From Castellaniella ginsengisoli (GTDB lineage Bacteria > Pseudomonadota > Gammaproteobacteria > Burkholderiales > Burkholderiaceae_B), in NCBI RefSeq assembly GCF_039523235.1, contig NZ_BAAAEX010000010.1: 64,000 bases of DNA; one strand, given 5' to 3'. Numbering within the stretch: the first letter of the stretch is position 1; every line of letters starts with the position of its first letter. Both the position numbers and the translations under genes were made by a program. Positions 18,972-30,019 of the stretch are shown one piece after another. The notes under the pieces are model-generated. The model was not told where the DNA came from, did not search any database, and saw nothing but the letters and a program-made list of their open reading frames with translations.

Positions 18972-20441
18972 ATGGATGAAAGTCGGATGGCGTCGGCCGG
19001 GGCAATGGGGGCCGGCCAGCCGGATTTCTTCGAAGCCACGCCCATGGCTTTATGGCTGGAGGACTACAGCGCGCTGCATGCGCAGTTCGAGCGCTGGCGG
19101 GCTGAGGGCGTCACGGATCTGCGGTCCTGGCTGAATCAGGACCGTGGCCGCCTGCGGCATTGCGCGGATCTGATCCGCATCGTGCGCGTCAATCGCCAGG
19201 CGCTGTCCCTGTTTGGCGCCCGCACGCAGACCGATCTGATGGACCGGCTGGCGGATGTGCTGCGCGACGAGACGTTCGAAGGCTGGGCGGATGAACTCGA
19301 GCAGCTCTGGCGTGGCCATGGCGGGTTTCACAGCCAGACAGTGAATTACGCGCTGGACGGCCGGCGGCTGGATCTTTCGCTCAAGGCGGTGATCCTGGCC
19401 GATGAACGGCAGCCTTGGGATCGGGTGCTGGTGGCCATGGAAGACGTCACCCTGCTGCAGGAGGCCCGGCGCCAGGCCCAGGCCAGCGCGCGCGATGCGC
19501 GCGAGTTCTTTCAGCAGGCGCCCGTTTCCTTGTGGGTCGAAGATTTCAGCGCCATCCGTCATCTGTTCGACGAATTGCGCCGGCAAGGCATCAGCGACTT
19601 CCGCACCTTCCTGGACGTGCATCCCGATTTCATCGAGCGCTGCCTCCAGGAAATCCGCATCATCGACGTCAACGACTACACCCTGAAACTTTTCAAGGCG
19701 GCGTCCAGGGAGCAGTTGATCGGCCGGATCGGCGATGTGTTCAGCGCGGAATCCCGCGACTCGTTCGCCGAGCAGTTGATCGAGCTGTGGCATGGCCGGC
19801 TCTTCCATCAGAAAGAGGTCCAGAACAACACCCTGGAAGGCGATGCGCTGCACATCCATCTGCAGCTTTCGGTGTTCGAGGGGCACGAAGACGACTGGAG
19901 CCTGGTGCTGTTGTCCCTGACCGACATCACCGCGCGCAAGAAGGCCGAGGCCTATCTGGAATACCTGGGCAAGCATGATGTGCTGACCCAGTTGAAGAAC
20001 CGGTCTTATTTCGTCGACGAACTGGGCCGACTGCAGCGCAAGCGCACGCCGCTGGTGTCTTTCATCGCACTGGACCTGAACAACCTCAAGCAGGCCAACG
20101 ACGAGGGCGGGCATGCGGCGGGCGACGACTTGTTGCGCCGGTTCGGCGAAGTCCTGAACAAGGCGGTCGATCGGCCCGGCCAGGCGGCGCGCATCGGCGG
20201 CGATGAGTTCGTGGTGCTGCTGCCCGGCTATGACGAGGCGGCAACCCGCAAGGTGCTGGACAACATCCACTCTCTGATCGAACTGAACAATCAGTATTAC
20301 GGCGGCGTCGCGCTGAGTGTTGCGGCCGGGGAATCAAGCTGCCGCAATCCGGATGCGCTGGAGCAGGCCCTGAAGGACGCCGACCGGTCTTTGTACGAGG
20401 CCAAGCGCCGCTACTACAGCACCCACGAACGCCGCCGGTGA
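18972..20441 (+). CDS. diguanylate cyclase with duplicated PAS-like sensor domains
   Basis: Synthesises c-di-GMP from two GTP. The 489-residue protein has two similar N-terminal sensor domains: one begins FFEATPMALWLEDYSALHAQF and the second FFQQAPVSLWVEDFSAIRHLF, each followed by an IR(I/V)-(V/D)VN--(A/T)L-LF segment, so they arose by duplication. A GGDEF domain follows (about 330-489), with an intact GGDEF at 409-413. The product-inhibition I-site RxxD is absent: the position reads D-R-P-G. No membrane segment is seen, so it is probably a cytoplasmic sensor. The ATG at 18972 is chosen over the GTG at 18957 because of an upstream purine-rich GAGCGGGG. Confidence 0.85.
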   Translation: MDESRMASAGAMGAGQPDFFEATPMALWLEDYSALHAQFERWRAEGVTDLRSWLNQDRGRLRHCADLIRIVRVNRQALSLFGARTQTDLMDRLADVLRDETFEGWADELEQLWRGHGGFHSQTVNYALDGRRLDLSLKAVILADERQPWDRVLVAMEDVTLLQEARRQAQASARDAREFFQQAPVSLWVEDFSAIRHLFDELRRQGISDFRTFLDVHPDFIERCLQEIRIIDVNDYTLKLFKAASREQLIGRIGDVFSAESRDSFAEQLIELWHGRLFHQKEVQNNTLEGDALHIHLQLSVFEGHEDDWSLVLLSLTDITARKKAEAYLEYLGKHDVLTQLKNRSYFVDELGRLQRKRTPLVSFIALDLNNLKQANDEGGHAAGDDLLRRFGEVLNKAVDRPGQAARIGGDEFVVLLPGYDEAATRKVLDNIHSLIELNNQYYGGVALSVAAGESSCRNPDALEQALKDADRSLYEAKRRYYSTHERRR

Positions 20442-20471
20442 AACCGGCCCGCCTGCGGCGCGGCCGGTGGA

Positions 20472-21089
20472 TCAGGCCGCGCGCGGCAGCGGGCTGACGG
20501 TGACCAGGCCGGGCTGATCGATGGCTTCGAGGATGCGGCGCACGCGGTCCTGCCAGAGCTGCGCGAAATCCTGTTTTTCCGTGTCGCTGGCGCTGCCGGC
20601 GAGGATTTTCTGCAGCATGGGCATGGCGGCGGGAGAGCCGGGCACGCCCTGGGCGCTGAAGGACACCGCCACCTGGTCGCCCGTGTCGCGGCGGGTGAAG
20701 ACGATTTCTCCGGGGATGTCGCCCTGGAAATGCAGCAGATTGCGCCGGTCGTGCTGGCCGGCCAGGCCTTTGAAGCCGGTATCCGTGGTGGCCCCGGTGA
20801 CCAGGCTGACCACGTTGGCGATGACGCCGGTGACGCCGCTGGTCGCGCTGTCTGCGAAGGTGGCTTCGATGTCGCCGCGTTGCGGCGGGGCGTCGGGATA
20901 CAGGGCGCGCAGGGCGCGCACCGTCATCAGCCAGGCCCCGGCCACGGTGGGGCAGGAATGGCCGGCCAGGCGCACGGCGTCTTCGTAGCCGTATTCGATC
21001 AGGCCGTCGTCGGATGCGCCCAGCAGTTGAGCCAGCGGATCGTGCAGCGCAATGCGGGGGGCCTGGGCGAAGAATGCGGGAAATGCCAT
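20472..21089 (-). CDS. FmdE-like domain protein of unknown function
   Basis: A 205-residue protein whose N-terminal part carries GHSCP (43-47) followed by a helix TVAGAWLMTVRAL, which resembles the GHxCPG metal-binding motif of the FmdE/FwdE superfamily. Downstream come DIEATFADSATSGVTGVIANVV and TGFKGLAGQHDRRNLL, typical of this fold as I recall it. No signal peptide is visible. GGAG lies about 7 bp upstream of the ATG. It is convergent with the diguanylate cyclase and divergent from acnA. The substrate and role are unknown, and the family assignment is moderate. Confidence 0.55.
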   Translation of the reverse strand: MAFPAFFAQAPRIALHDPLAQLLGASDDGLIEYGYEDAVRLAGHSCPTVAGAWLMTVRALRALYPDAPPQRGDIEATFADSATSGVTGVIANVVSLVTGATTDTGFKGLAGQHDRRNLLHFQGDIPGEIVFTRRDTGDQVAVSFSAQGVPGSPAAMPMLQKILAGSASDTEKQDFAQLWQDRVRRILEAIDQPGLVTVSPLPRAA

Positions 21090-21326
21090 GGAAGGGCTCC
21101 AGGAAAACGGGAACGGAACCAGTGTAGACGGGCATGGCGAAGAATCCCCGCTTAACCCTGGGGCGCATCCGGTCGTTGGCCTGCCGATGCGGTGCGCCCG
21201 GGCGCAAGCCCATGTTTGCGGGTTGCCGGAGCGTTTCCCACGCGCCCGGGGGTGTAAGATGGGCCGGATCAGCGGTCCCGCGGTGCCGCACTGCGGGCCG
21301 GGCCTCAACCGACAGGAGGATACGTC

Positions 21327-24002
<2,676 letters not shown>

Positions 24003-24030
24003 CGCGGCCGGCCCCGCCGGCGTCTTGTCT

Positions 24031-24060
24031 ACAATGCGGGTTTCGGCCCGCATTGTTCTT
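24031..24060 (+). terminator. hairpin terminator after acnA
   Basis: A perfect 10-bp stem, ACAATGCGGG (24031-24040) with CCCGCATTGT (24047-24056), closes a 6-nt loop TTTCGG and is followed by TCTT. It lies 28 bp after the acnA stop. The poly-T tract is weak, so termination may be partial, and the hairpin sits in the leader of the MFS gene downstream. Confidence 0.55.
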
Positions 24061-24123
24061 GCGGCCGCTGTTTCTCCGGATCGGGCAATCCGCCTGGCCG
24101 GGTCCGCTTCCACCGGTCGACGC

Positions 24124-25518
24124 ATGACACCCTCTTCTCCCGCCTCCTGGGGGGCCCTGCTGTGGGGCCGCAATGGCCTGCGGTCTCTCGCCCTGGCCGG
24201 CGGCGTGGCCGTGCACGCGGTCAATATGTTCATCGCCACCACCATCCTGCCTTCGGTCGTTCAGGATATCGGCGGCCTGCCCTGGTATGCGTGGAACACC
24301 ACCCTGTTCGTGGCCGCCTCGATCATGGGCTCCTCGTGCGCTCCCCTGGGCATTCGCTGGTACGGTCTGCGGCGCACCTTTCTGCTGGCGCTGCTCGCCT
24401 TCATGGGCGGCACCGTGATCTGCGGGCTGGCGCCCAGCATGCCCTGGCTGCTGGCCGGCCGGGTGGGGCAGGGCCTGGGCGGCGGCATGCTGCTCAGCCT
24501 GAGCTATGCCACGGTGCCTTTGGTGTTCGACCAGTCCTTGTGGTCCCGGGCCATGGCGCTGATCTCCGGCATGTGGGGCGTCGCCACGCTTTCGGGGCCG
24601 GCCGTCGGCGGCCTGTTCGCCGAATCCGGGCACTGGCGCTGGGCCTTCTGGGCCGTGCTGCCGGTCTGCGTGTTGCTGGGGGCGCTGTTGGTGACGCAAC
24701 TGGGGCCCATGGGCCGCGACCGCCGCGCCCGGCTCGAAGCGCCGCTGTTGCGCATGGGGCTGCTGGTCGTGTCCGTGCTGGTCGTGTCGGCGGCCAGCCT
24801 GTATGCATCCTGGCTCGTCCAGTTCGCCGGTGTGGCGGGCGGCTTGCTGCTGGTGCTGTGGCTGGCGCGCATGGACAGCCGGGCGCCCCGGCGCTTCCTG
24901 CCCGAGGGCGCCTGGTCGCCGCGTCATCCGCTGGGCCGCCGCTACGCCATGATCGGGCTGCTGAGCATCGGTGTGACGACGGAAGTCTTCGTGCCCTATT
25001 TTCTGCAGGTGCTGCACGGGCAGTCGCCCTTGCACGCGGGGTATCTGTCGGCGCTGATGTCGGCTGGCTGGTCTTTGGGGACGTTCGCCAGCTCGGGCCG
25101 CGGGCCCGCCTGCGTCGGCCGCCTGCTGGTGCTGGGGCCGATCCTGTCGGCGGCGTCCCTGGCGGGCCTGTACGTCTTCATGCCCGACCCGCAGGCGCCC
25201 ACGGCGCTGCTGGCCACGCTGCTGCTGGGCGTGGGCACCGGCGTCGGGCTGTGCTGGCCGCACTTGCTGACCGGCGTATTCCGCGCCGCGCCGCCGGACC
25301 AGCAGAATATCGCCTCGGCGGCGATCACGACGCTGCAGTTGTACGCGATCGCGCTGGGCGCCAGCGTGGCGGGCATGGTTGCCAATGCGGGCGGCTTCAC
25401 GGATCCGGGCGGCTGGCAGGGCGCGCGGCAGGCCGCGTGGGCGGTCTATGGCGTGTTCGTCTTCGCGCCGGCCCTGGCGATCCGTCTGGGCTGGCAGGCG
25501 CGGCGCGAAGCCGCTTAG
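24124..25518 (+). CDS. MFS transporter, DHA2-like (drug/proton antiporter type)
   Basis: A 464-residue polytopic protein. The start region HAVNMFIATTILPSVVQDIGGLPWYAWNT resembles motif D1 of EmrB/QacA-type 14-span exporters (ATTILPS-V-DI), and AGRVGQGLGGGMLLSLSYA matches the family motif B region. It probably exports toxic compounds with the proton gradient. The ATG at 24124 starts before the first span; an ATG at 24034 would place the acnA hairpin inside the coding region. No regulator or membrane-fusion partner is adjacent. Confidence 0.8.
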   Translation: MTPSSPASWGALLWGRNGLRSLALAGGVAVHAVNMFIATTILPSVVQDIGGLPWYAWNTTLFVAASIMGSSCAPLGIRWYGLRRTFLLALLAFMGGTVICGLAPSMPWLLAGRVGQGLGGGMLLSLSYATVPLVFDQSLWSRAMALISGMWGVATLSGPAVGGLFAESGHWRWAFWAVLPVCVLLGALLVTQLGPMGRDRRARLEAPLLRMGLLVVSVLVVSAASLYASWLVQFAGVAGGLLLVLWLARMDSRAPRRFLPEGAWSPRHPLGRRYAMIGLLSIGVTTEVFVPYFLQVLHGQSPLHAGYLSALMSAGWSLGTFASSGRGPACVGRLLVLGPILSAASLAGLYVFMPDPQAPTALLATLLLGVGTGVGLCWPHLLTGVFRAAPPDQQNIASAAITTLQLYAIALGASVAGMVANAGGFTDPGGWQGARQAAWAVYGVFVFAPALAIRLGWQARREAA

Positions 25519-25558
25519 CGCCGCGCGGGCCGCCGCGGCTTCATGAGCGCGGCCCCTC

Positions 25559-26398
25559 TCATTTCATCAGGCTGAAGTTATCGGGGTCGGGGCCGATGCG
25601 GCCGTCGGCGCGGTCCAGGGACGCGATCCGGTCCATGGCGGCTTCGTTCAGGTGCAGGCTCCATAGATTGAAGTTTTCCCGGATCCGTTCCGGATTCGAG
25701 GATTTCGGGATCACCATATGGCCCATCTGGATGTGCCAGCGCAGGATCACCTGGGCCGGGGTGGCTTGCAGTTGGTGGGCCAGTTCCTGAATCACGGGGT
25801 CCTGCAGCGCCTGGGTGCGTCCGAGCGGACTCCAGGCCTCGGTGCGGATGTCGTGGTCGTCGTGGTAGGCGCGCAGCTCGGCCTGCTGAAAATGCGGGTG
25901 CAGCTCGATCTGGTTGACCACCGGCAGCACGCCGGTGCCGTCCAGCAGCTTTTGCAGATGGTTCAACTGGAAATTGCAGACGCCGATCGACCGGGCGCGG
26001 CCTTCGTCGCGCAACTGGATCAGGGCTTCCCAGGTTTCCAGGTAGCGTTTCTCGCGGGGCACCGGCCAGTGGATCAGGTACAGGTCGACGTAATCCAGGT
26101 CCAGCTTGTCCAAGCTCTCTTGCAGCGCGGTCTTGGTACTATCGTGACCGTGCCGGTCGTTCCAGACCTTGGTGGTCACGAACAGGTCTTCGCGCGGGAT
26201 GCCGCATTGGGCGATGCCGCGGCCGACCTCGGCCTCGTTGCCGTAGATGGCTGCGGTGTCGATGGAACGGTAGCCGGTCTCGACGGCGGCCTGGATGGCG
26301 GGAACGACGGCTTCGCCGGTCAGTTGCCAGGTGCCCAGGCCCAACTGGGGTGCGCGGCGGCCATCATGAAACGTGAGCATGGGTTGATTGGTGGACAT
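25559..26398 (-). CDS. aldo/keto reductase (2,5-diketogluconate reductase-like)
   Basis: An NADPH-dependent carbonyl reductase of 279 residues with a TIM-barrel fold. The catalytic tetrad is complete: D47 and Y52 in SIDTAAIYGNE, K77 in TTKVWN and H110 in LIHWPVP. The C-terminal IPKSSNPERIRENF loop is the cofactor phosphate-binding element. AGGAGA lies a few bases upstream of the ATG. It is divergent from panB with 92 bp between starts. The natural substrate cannot be told from sequence. Confidence 0.9.
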   Translation of the reverse strand: MSTNQPMLTFHDGRRAPQLGLGTWQLTGEAVVPAIQAAVETGYRSIDTAAIYGNEAEVGRGIAQCGIPREDLFVTTKVWNDRHGHDSTKTALQESLDKLDLDYVDLYLIHWPVPREKRYLETWEALIQLRDEGRARSIGVCNFQLNHLQKLLDGTGVLPVVNQIELHPHFQQAELRAYHDDHDIRTEAWSPLGRTQALQDPVIQELAHQLQATPAQVILRWHIQMGHMVIPKSSNPERIRENFNLWSLHLNEAAMDRIASLDRADGRIGPDPDNFSLMK

Positions 26399-26490
26399 GC
26401 GGATCTCCTGTGGGGCGCAGCAGGCTGCGGCAGGCCTGGCTGGCCGATGTGCGGCCAGCCGGCGTTGAACGAATCTTTGGAGTCAATCAA

Positions 26491-27318
26491 ATGAGTGTAC
26501 ATAGTCAGGCGAAACGAGTCACGGTGCCCCAGCTCGTCGCCGCCAAGGGCGAGCGCAAGATCGCCGCGCTGACGGCCTACATCGCGCCGATCGCCCGGCT
26601 GCTGGACGAGGCCGTGGACATGCTGCTGGTGGGGGATTCCACCGCCATGGTCGGCTATGCGATGCCCGACACGCTGTCGATTACGGTCGAGATGATGGCC
26701 GCCCACTCCGCCGCCGTGGTCAGGGCCACCCGGCATGCCTGCGTCATCGCCGACATGCCCTTTGGCAGCTACCAGCAGTCCCCGGCCCAGGCGTTCGCCA
26801 ATGCCGCGACTTTGCTGTCCGCCGGCGGCGCCTCCGGGGTCAAGCTCGAAGGCGGCCAGGCCCTGGCCGACACCACCCGCTTCCTGGTCGAACGCGGCAT
26901 CCCGGTGCTGGCTCATGTGGGGCTCATGCCCCAGTACGTCAACACCATGGGCGGCTTCAAGGCCCAGGGCATGACCGAGGCCGCCGCCAGGCGCATCATG
27001 GACGATGCCCGGGCGCATGCCCAGGCCGGCGCGTTCGGTGTGGTGCTGGAAGGCATCAGCGAGCCGCTGGCGCGCGAAATCACGGCGGCGTTGCCCATCC
27101 CCACCATCGGCATCGGCGCTTCGCCCGCTTGCGACGGCCAGATTCTGGTCACCGAGGACATCCTGGGGCTGAGCGGCGAGCGGATCCCGAAATTCGCCCG
27201 GCGTTTCGCCGACGCGGGCCAGGTCATCCAGCAGGCGGCCCGGGATTACGCCCAATCCGTGCGGGAGGAGACTTTTCCCACGCTAACTCATTGTTTTGGC
27301 GTGCGGTCCGAGCAGTAA
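26491..27318 (+). CDS. panB: 3-methyl-2-oxobutanoate hydroxymethyltransferase
   Basis: Adds a hydroxymethyl group from methylene-THF to ketoisovalerate, giving ketopantoate for pantothenate/CoA. The 275-residue protein keeps the metal ligands D49 (LVGDS) and D88 (IADMPF), the lysine-glutamate pair in VKLEGG, and VLEG in place of the usual VLEC for the catalytic glutamate. One departure is TAYI where most PanB proteins have TAYD. TTGGAG precedes the ATG. panC is not adjacent, so this may be a second, divergent panB copy; only the genome would tell. Confidence 0.88.
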   Translation: MSVHSQAKRVTVPQLVAAKGERKIAALTAYIAPIARLLDEAVDMLLVGDSTAMVGYAMPDTLSITVEMMAAHSAAVVRATRHACVIADMPFGSYQQSPAQAFANAATLLSAGGASGVKLEGGQALADTTRFLVERGIPVLAHVGLMPQYVNTMGGFKAQGMTEAAARRIMDDARAHAQAGAFGVVLEGISEPLAREITAALPIPTIGIGASPACDGQILVTEDILGLSGERIPKFARRFADAGQVIQQAARDYAQSVREETFPTLTHCFGVRSEQ

Positions 27319-27349
27319 TATTCATATAACTGTCATTTCAAAATATTTC

Positions 27350-27385
27350 GCCTGGGCCGTCACTGGCTGATCCGGGCGTTTTTTT
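27350..27385 (+). terminator. possible terminator after panB
   Basis: GCCTGG (27350-27355) can pair with CCGGGC (27372-27377, one G-U pair), and a run of seven T follows (27379-27385). The loop is long (16 nt), so this is a weak prediction, but it is well placed 32 bp after the panB stop. Confidence 0.4.
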
Positions 27386-27492
27386 GCCGCCACGCCGTTT
27401 CAGAGCAAGACGCCCTTTCGTGGGCGGCAAGCCGGAGACGCAGCGCGGAAGCCTTTTTTGCCGCCGGCGGGGACAGCCCCGCTTCGGATGCC

Positions 27493-28464
27493 ATGGAAAT
27501 ACGCCAACTCGAGGCCTTGAACGCCATCGTGACCAGCGGTAGCGTCACGGCGGCGGGCCGTATGCTGGGCCGCTCCCAGCCTGTCGTCAGCCGCCAGATC
27601 AGCGATCTGGAGGCCGAACTGGGGTTCCTGCTGTTCGCCCGTACCCGGCCCGCCATCACGCTGACCGAGGAAGGCGCCGAGTTCCATCAAGAGGTGCGCG
27701 GCATCCTGGCCGACCTGCACCAGTTGGAAACGCGGGTCCAGGGCATGCGCAGCGGTCAGGTCAGGCCCTTGAGAATCCTGGCCTCGGTCGATCTGGCGCG
27801 CGGACTGCTGCCCGAGGCGCTCGCCCGGGTGGACCGCTTCAGCTCCGTCTTTCGTCAGCGGCTCATCATCGAGGAAGTCGTGCATGAAGCCCCCGCCAGC
27901 GCCCTCGCGGAGGGGCGGGCGGATTTTGCGCTCATCAACCTGCCGGTGGATGCCGACGCCATCCGCGTGCACTGGTGCGGCCAGGCGCCTTGCATGCTGG
28001 CGATGCCCGCGGCGCACCCCCTGGCTTCCCGTGACGTGGTCGCCCTCGAAGACATCCATAATACCGACGTCATCACGCTCCTCAGTCGCTATCGCATGCG
28101 CTACCACCTGACCAGCAGCCTGGCGCGAGCCACGGCGGGCGAGTCCCGGCGCCATATCGAAGTCGGCAGCCAGCAGTCGGCGCTGGCGCTGGTGCGGCTT
28201 GGCCTGGGCGTGGCGCTGATCGATCCTTTTTCGATCCGGGGCGCCCAGCTCGATGGCATCGTGCTGCGGCCCATCCAGACCGAGATCGCCTACATGATCG
28301 GCGCCGTCTCCCAAGCGACGCACGAGCTGCCGGAAGGCGCCCAGCGCCTGATCCAGGGGCTGCACCTGTACGTCCAGAGCACCATCCCGCACTATGTCGA
28401 TACCGACCCCAGCGGGCTGCGCCAGAAAGCGTCCCGCAAGGCCGAGGCCCTGCGCTCGGCTTGA
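27493..28464 (+). CDS. LysR-family transcriptional regulator
   Basis: A 323-residue LysR-type regulator starting MEIRQLEALNAIVTSGSVTAAGRMLGRSQPVVSRQI, the canonical helix-turn-helix, followed by the effector domain (GQVRPLRILASVDLARGLLPEAL onward). Its neighbours, panB and rmuC, are co-oriented and give no obvious target; the 174 bp upstream hold its own promoter. Targets are unknown, and it may act on genes outside the window. Confidence 0.83.
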   Translation: MEIRQLEALNAIVTSGSVTAAGRMLGRSQPVVSRQISDLEAELGFLLFARTRPAITLTEEGAEFHQEVRGILADLHQLETRVQGMRSGQVRPLRILASVDLARGLLPEALARVDRFSSVFRQRLIIEEVVHEAPASALAEGRADFALINLPVDADAIRVHWCGQAPCMLAMPAAHPLASRDVVALEDIHNTDVITLLSRYRMRYHLTSSLARATAGESRRHIEVGSQQSALALVRLGLGVALIDPFSIRGAQLDGIVLRPIQTEIAYMIGAVSQATHELPEGAQRLIQGLHLYVQSTIPHYVDTDPSGLRQKASRKAEALRSA

Positions 28465-28567
28465 ATCCTGGCGGCGGCGTGCGGCGGAAGCGGCGCTCCG
28501 CCGCAGATTCCCGCATCCCGCTTGTGCGATGATGTCGAGTCTTCTTCATGCGGCATAGGACGACATC

Positions 28568-30019
28568 GTGATCCCGCTTTCTCCGGAAATCCTGGTGGCG
28601 TTGGCGCTGGCCCTGCTGGCCGGCCTGGTGGCCGGCGCCTGGCCCGCGAGGCGGCGCCTGCTGGCCCAGGCGGCCGAGGCGGCCCGGCAGGCCGAGCGCG
28701 CCGCCCAGTTGCAAGACCGGGTCGCACAACTCGAGCGGGATTTGTCCGCCCAGGCCGATGTGCTGGAAAGCTGGCGCGCCCGGGCGCAGGACGGCAGGCT
28801 CGAATTGGCGCAGTTGCAGGCGGCCCATCACGAAAAGCTCGCCGCCTTCGAGGAACTGAGGCAGGCCTTCGATCAGTCGCGCGCGACGCTGCGGGCGGAA
28901 TTCCAGCACCTGGCCGGCCAGGTGCTGGAAGAAAAAAGCCAGGGGTTCTCGCGCTCCAGCCAGGATGCGCTCGGCAGCTTGCTGCGGCCGTTCCGCGAGC
29001 AGATCGAAAGCTTTCAGCGGCGCGTCAACGAGATCCATGATGCCTCGGTGAGCGGGCAGGCCAGGCTGGATACGGAAATCCGCCGCGTCCTGGAAACCGG
29101 CCTGAAAATGAGCGATGAGGCCCAGTCCCTGGCCATGGCCCTGAAGGGCGACAAGAAAGCCACCGGCAACTGGGGCGAGGTCCTGCTGGAGCGCAGCCTG
29201 CAACTGGCCGGCTTGATCGCGGGCGATCATTACCAGGCCCAGGCGTCCTTCCGGGACGAAGCGGGCAACCGGCGGCAGCCGGATTTCATCGTCCGGCTGC
29301 CGGACGGCAAGCACCTGATCATCGACAGCAAAGTGTCGCTGGTGGACTACGACCGCGCCGTCTCGGCGGCCACGCCCGAAGCGCGCGAAGCCGCGCTGGC
29401 GGCGCATGTGCGCGCCGTGCGGCAGCATATCGACGACCTGGCCCGCAAGGATTACAGCAGCCTGACCGGCATGAAAAGCCCGGGATTCGTGCTCATGTAC
29501 CTGCCGATCGAGCCGGCCTACATCGAAGCCATGCGGCGCGACCGGGAGTTGTTCGACCATGGTTATCGCCACAATGTCGTCCTGGTGTCCCACACCACGC
29601 TGATGCCGGTCCTGCGCACGGTCGCCACCTTGTGGATGCTGGCGCGCAGCAACGAGCAGGCCCGGGCGCTCGGAGACCAGGCCGGCGGGCTGTACCGGCA
29701 AGTCGAGATGGTGGCGGCCCGGCTGCAGAAGCTGGGCCATGCGCTGGGCGCGGCCGCTGCGCACTATAACGGCACGGTCACGGCCGTGGCGGGGCAGCGC
29801 GGCCTGTACGGCAAGGTCGGCCGTTTTGCCGAACTCTCGGCCAAGGCCGGGCGGCCGCTGCCCGCGCTGGAGCCCCTGCTCGCGGATTTCGAAGTCCAGC
29901 GGCTGGACGGTATTGCGCCCGGAGCGGATCACGTGCCGGAGACCGGCCGGGCGGATGCCGGGTCGCCGCCGGGGGCCGTGCCTGAAGACCTCCATCCGCC
30001 TGGGGAGCCGAATCCATGA
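28568..30019 (+). CDS. rmuC: DNA recombination protein RmuC
   Basis: The 483-residue RmuC family protein, which limits inversions at short inverted repeats in E. coli and carries a nuclease-like fold. Layout: one N-terminal membrane span (about 8-24), an alanine/glutamine-rich coiled coil (about 30-150), then the conserved domain with GNWGEVLLERSLQLAGL, DFIVRLPDGKHLIIDSKVSL and MYLPIEPAYIEA. The DSK motif matches the PD-(D/E)xK core. Its stop overlaps the start of the nucleosidase-like gene by 4 bp, so the two are coupled. Confidence 0.92.
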   Translation: MIPLSPEILVALALALLAGLVAGAWPARRRLLAQAAEAARQAERAAQLQDRVAQLERDLSAQADVLESWRARAQDGRLELAQLQAAHHEKLAAFEELRQAFDQSRATLRAEFQHLAGQVLEEKSQGFSRSSQDALGSLLRPFREQIESFQRRVNEIHDASVSGQARLDTEIRRVLETGLKMSDEAQSLAMALKGDKKATGNWGEVLLERSLQLAGLIAGDHYQAQASFRDEAGNRRQPDFIVRLPDGKHLIIDSKVSLVDYDRAVSAATPEAREAALAAHVRAVRQHIDDLARKDYSSLTGMKSPGFVLMYLPIEPAYIEAMRRDRELFDHGYRHNVVLVSHTTLMPVLRTVATLWMLARSNEQARALGDQAGGLYRQVEMVAARLQKLGHALGAAAAHYNGTVTAVAGQRGLYGKVGRFAELSAKAGRPLPALEPLLADFEVQRLDGIAPGADHVPETGRADAGSPPGAVPEDLHPPGEPNP

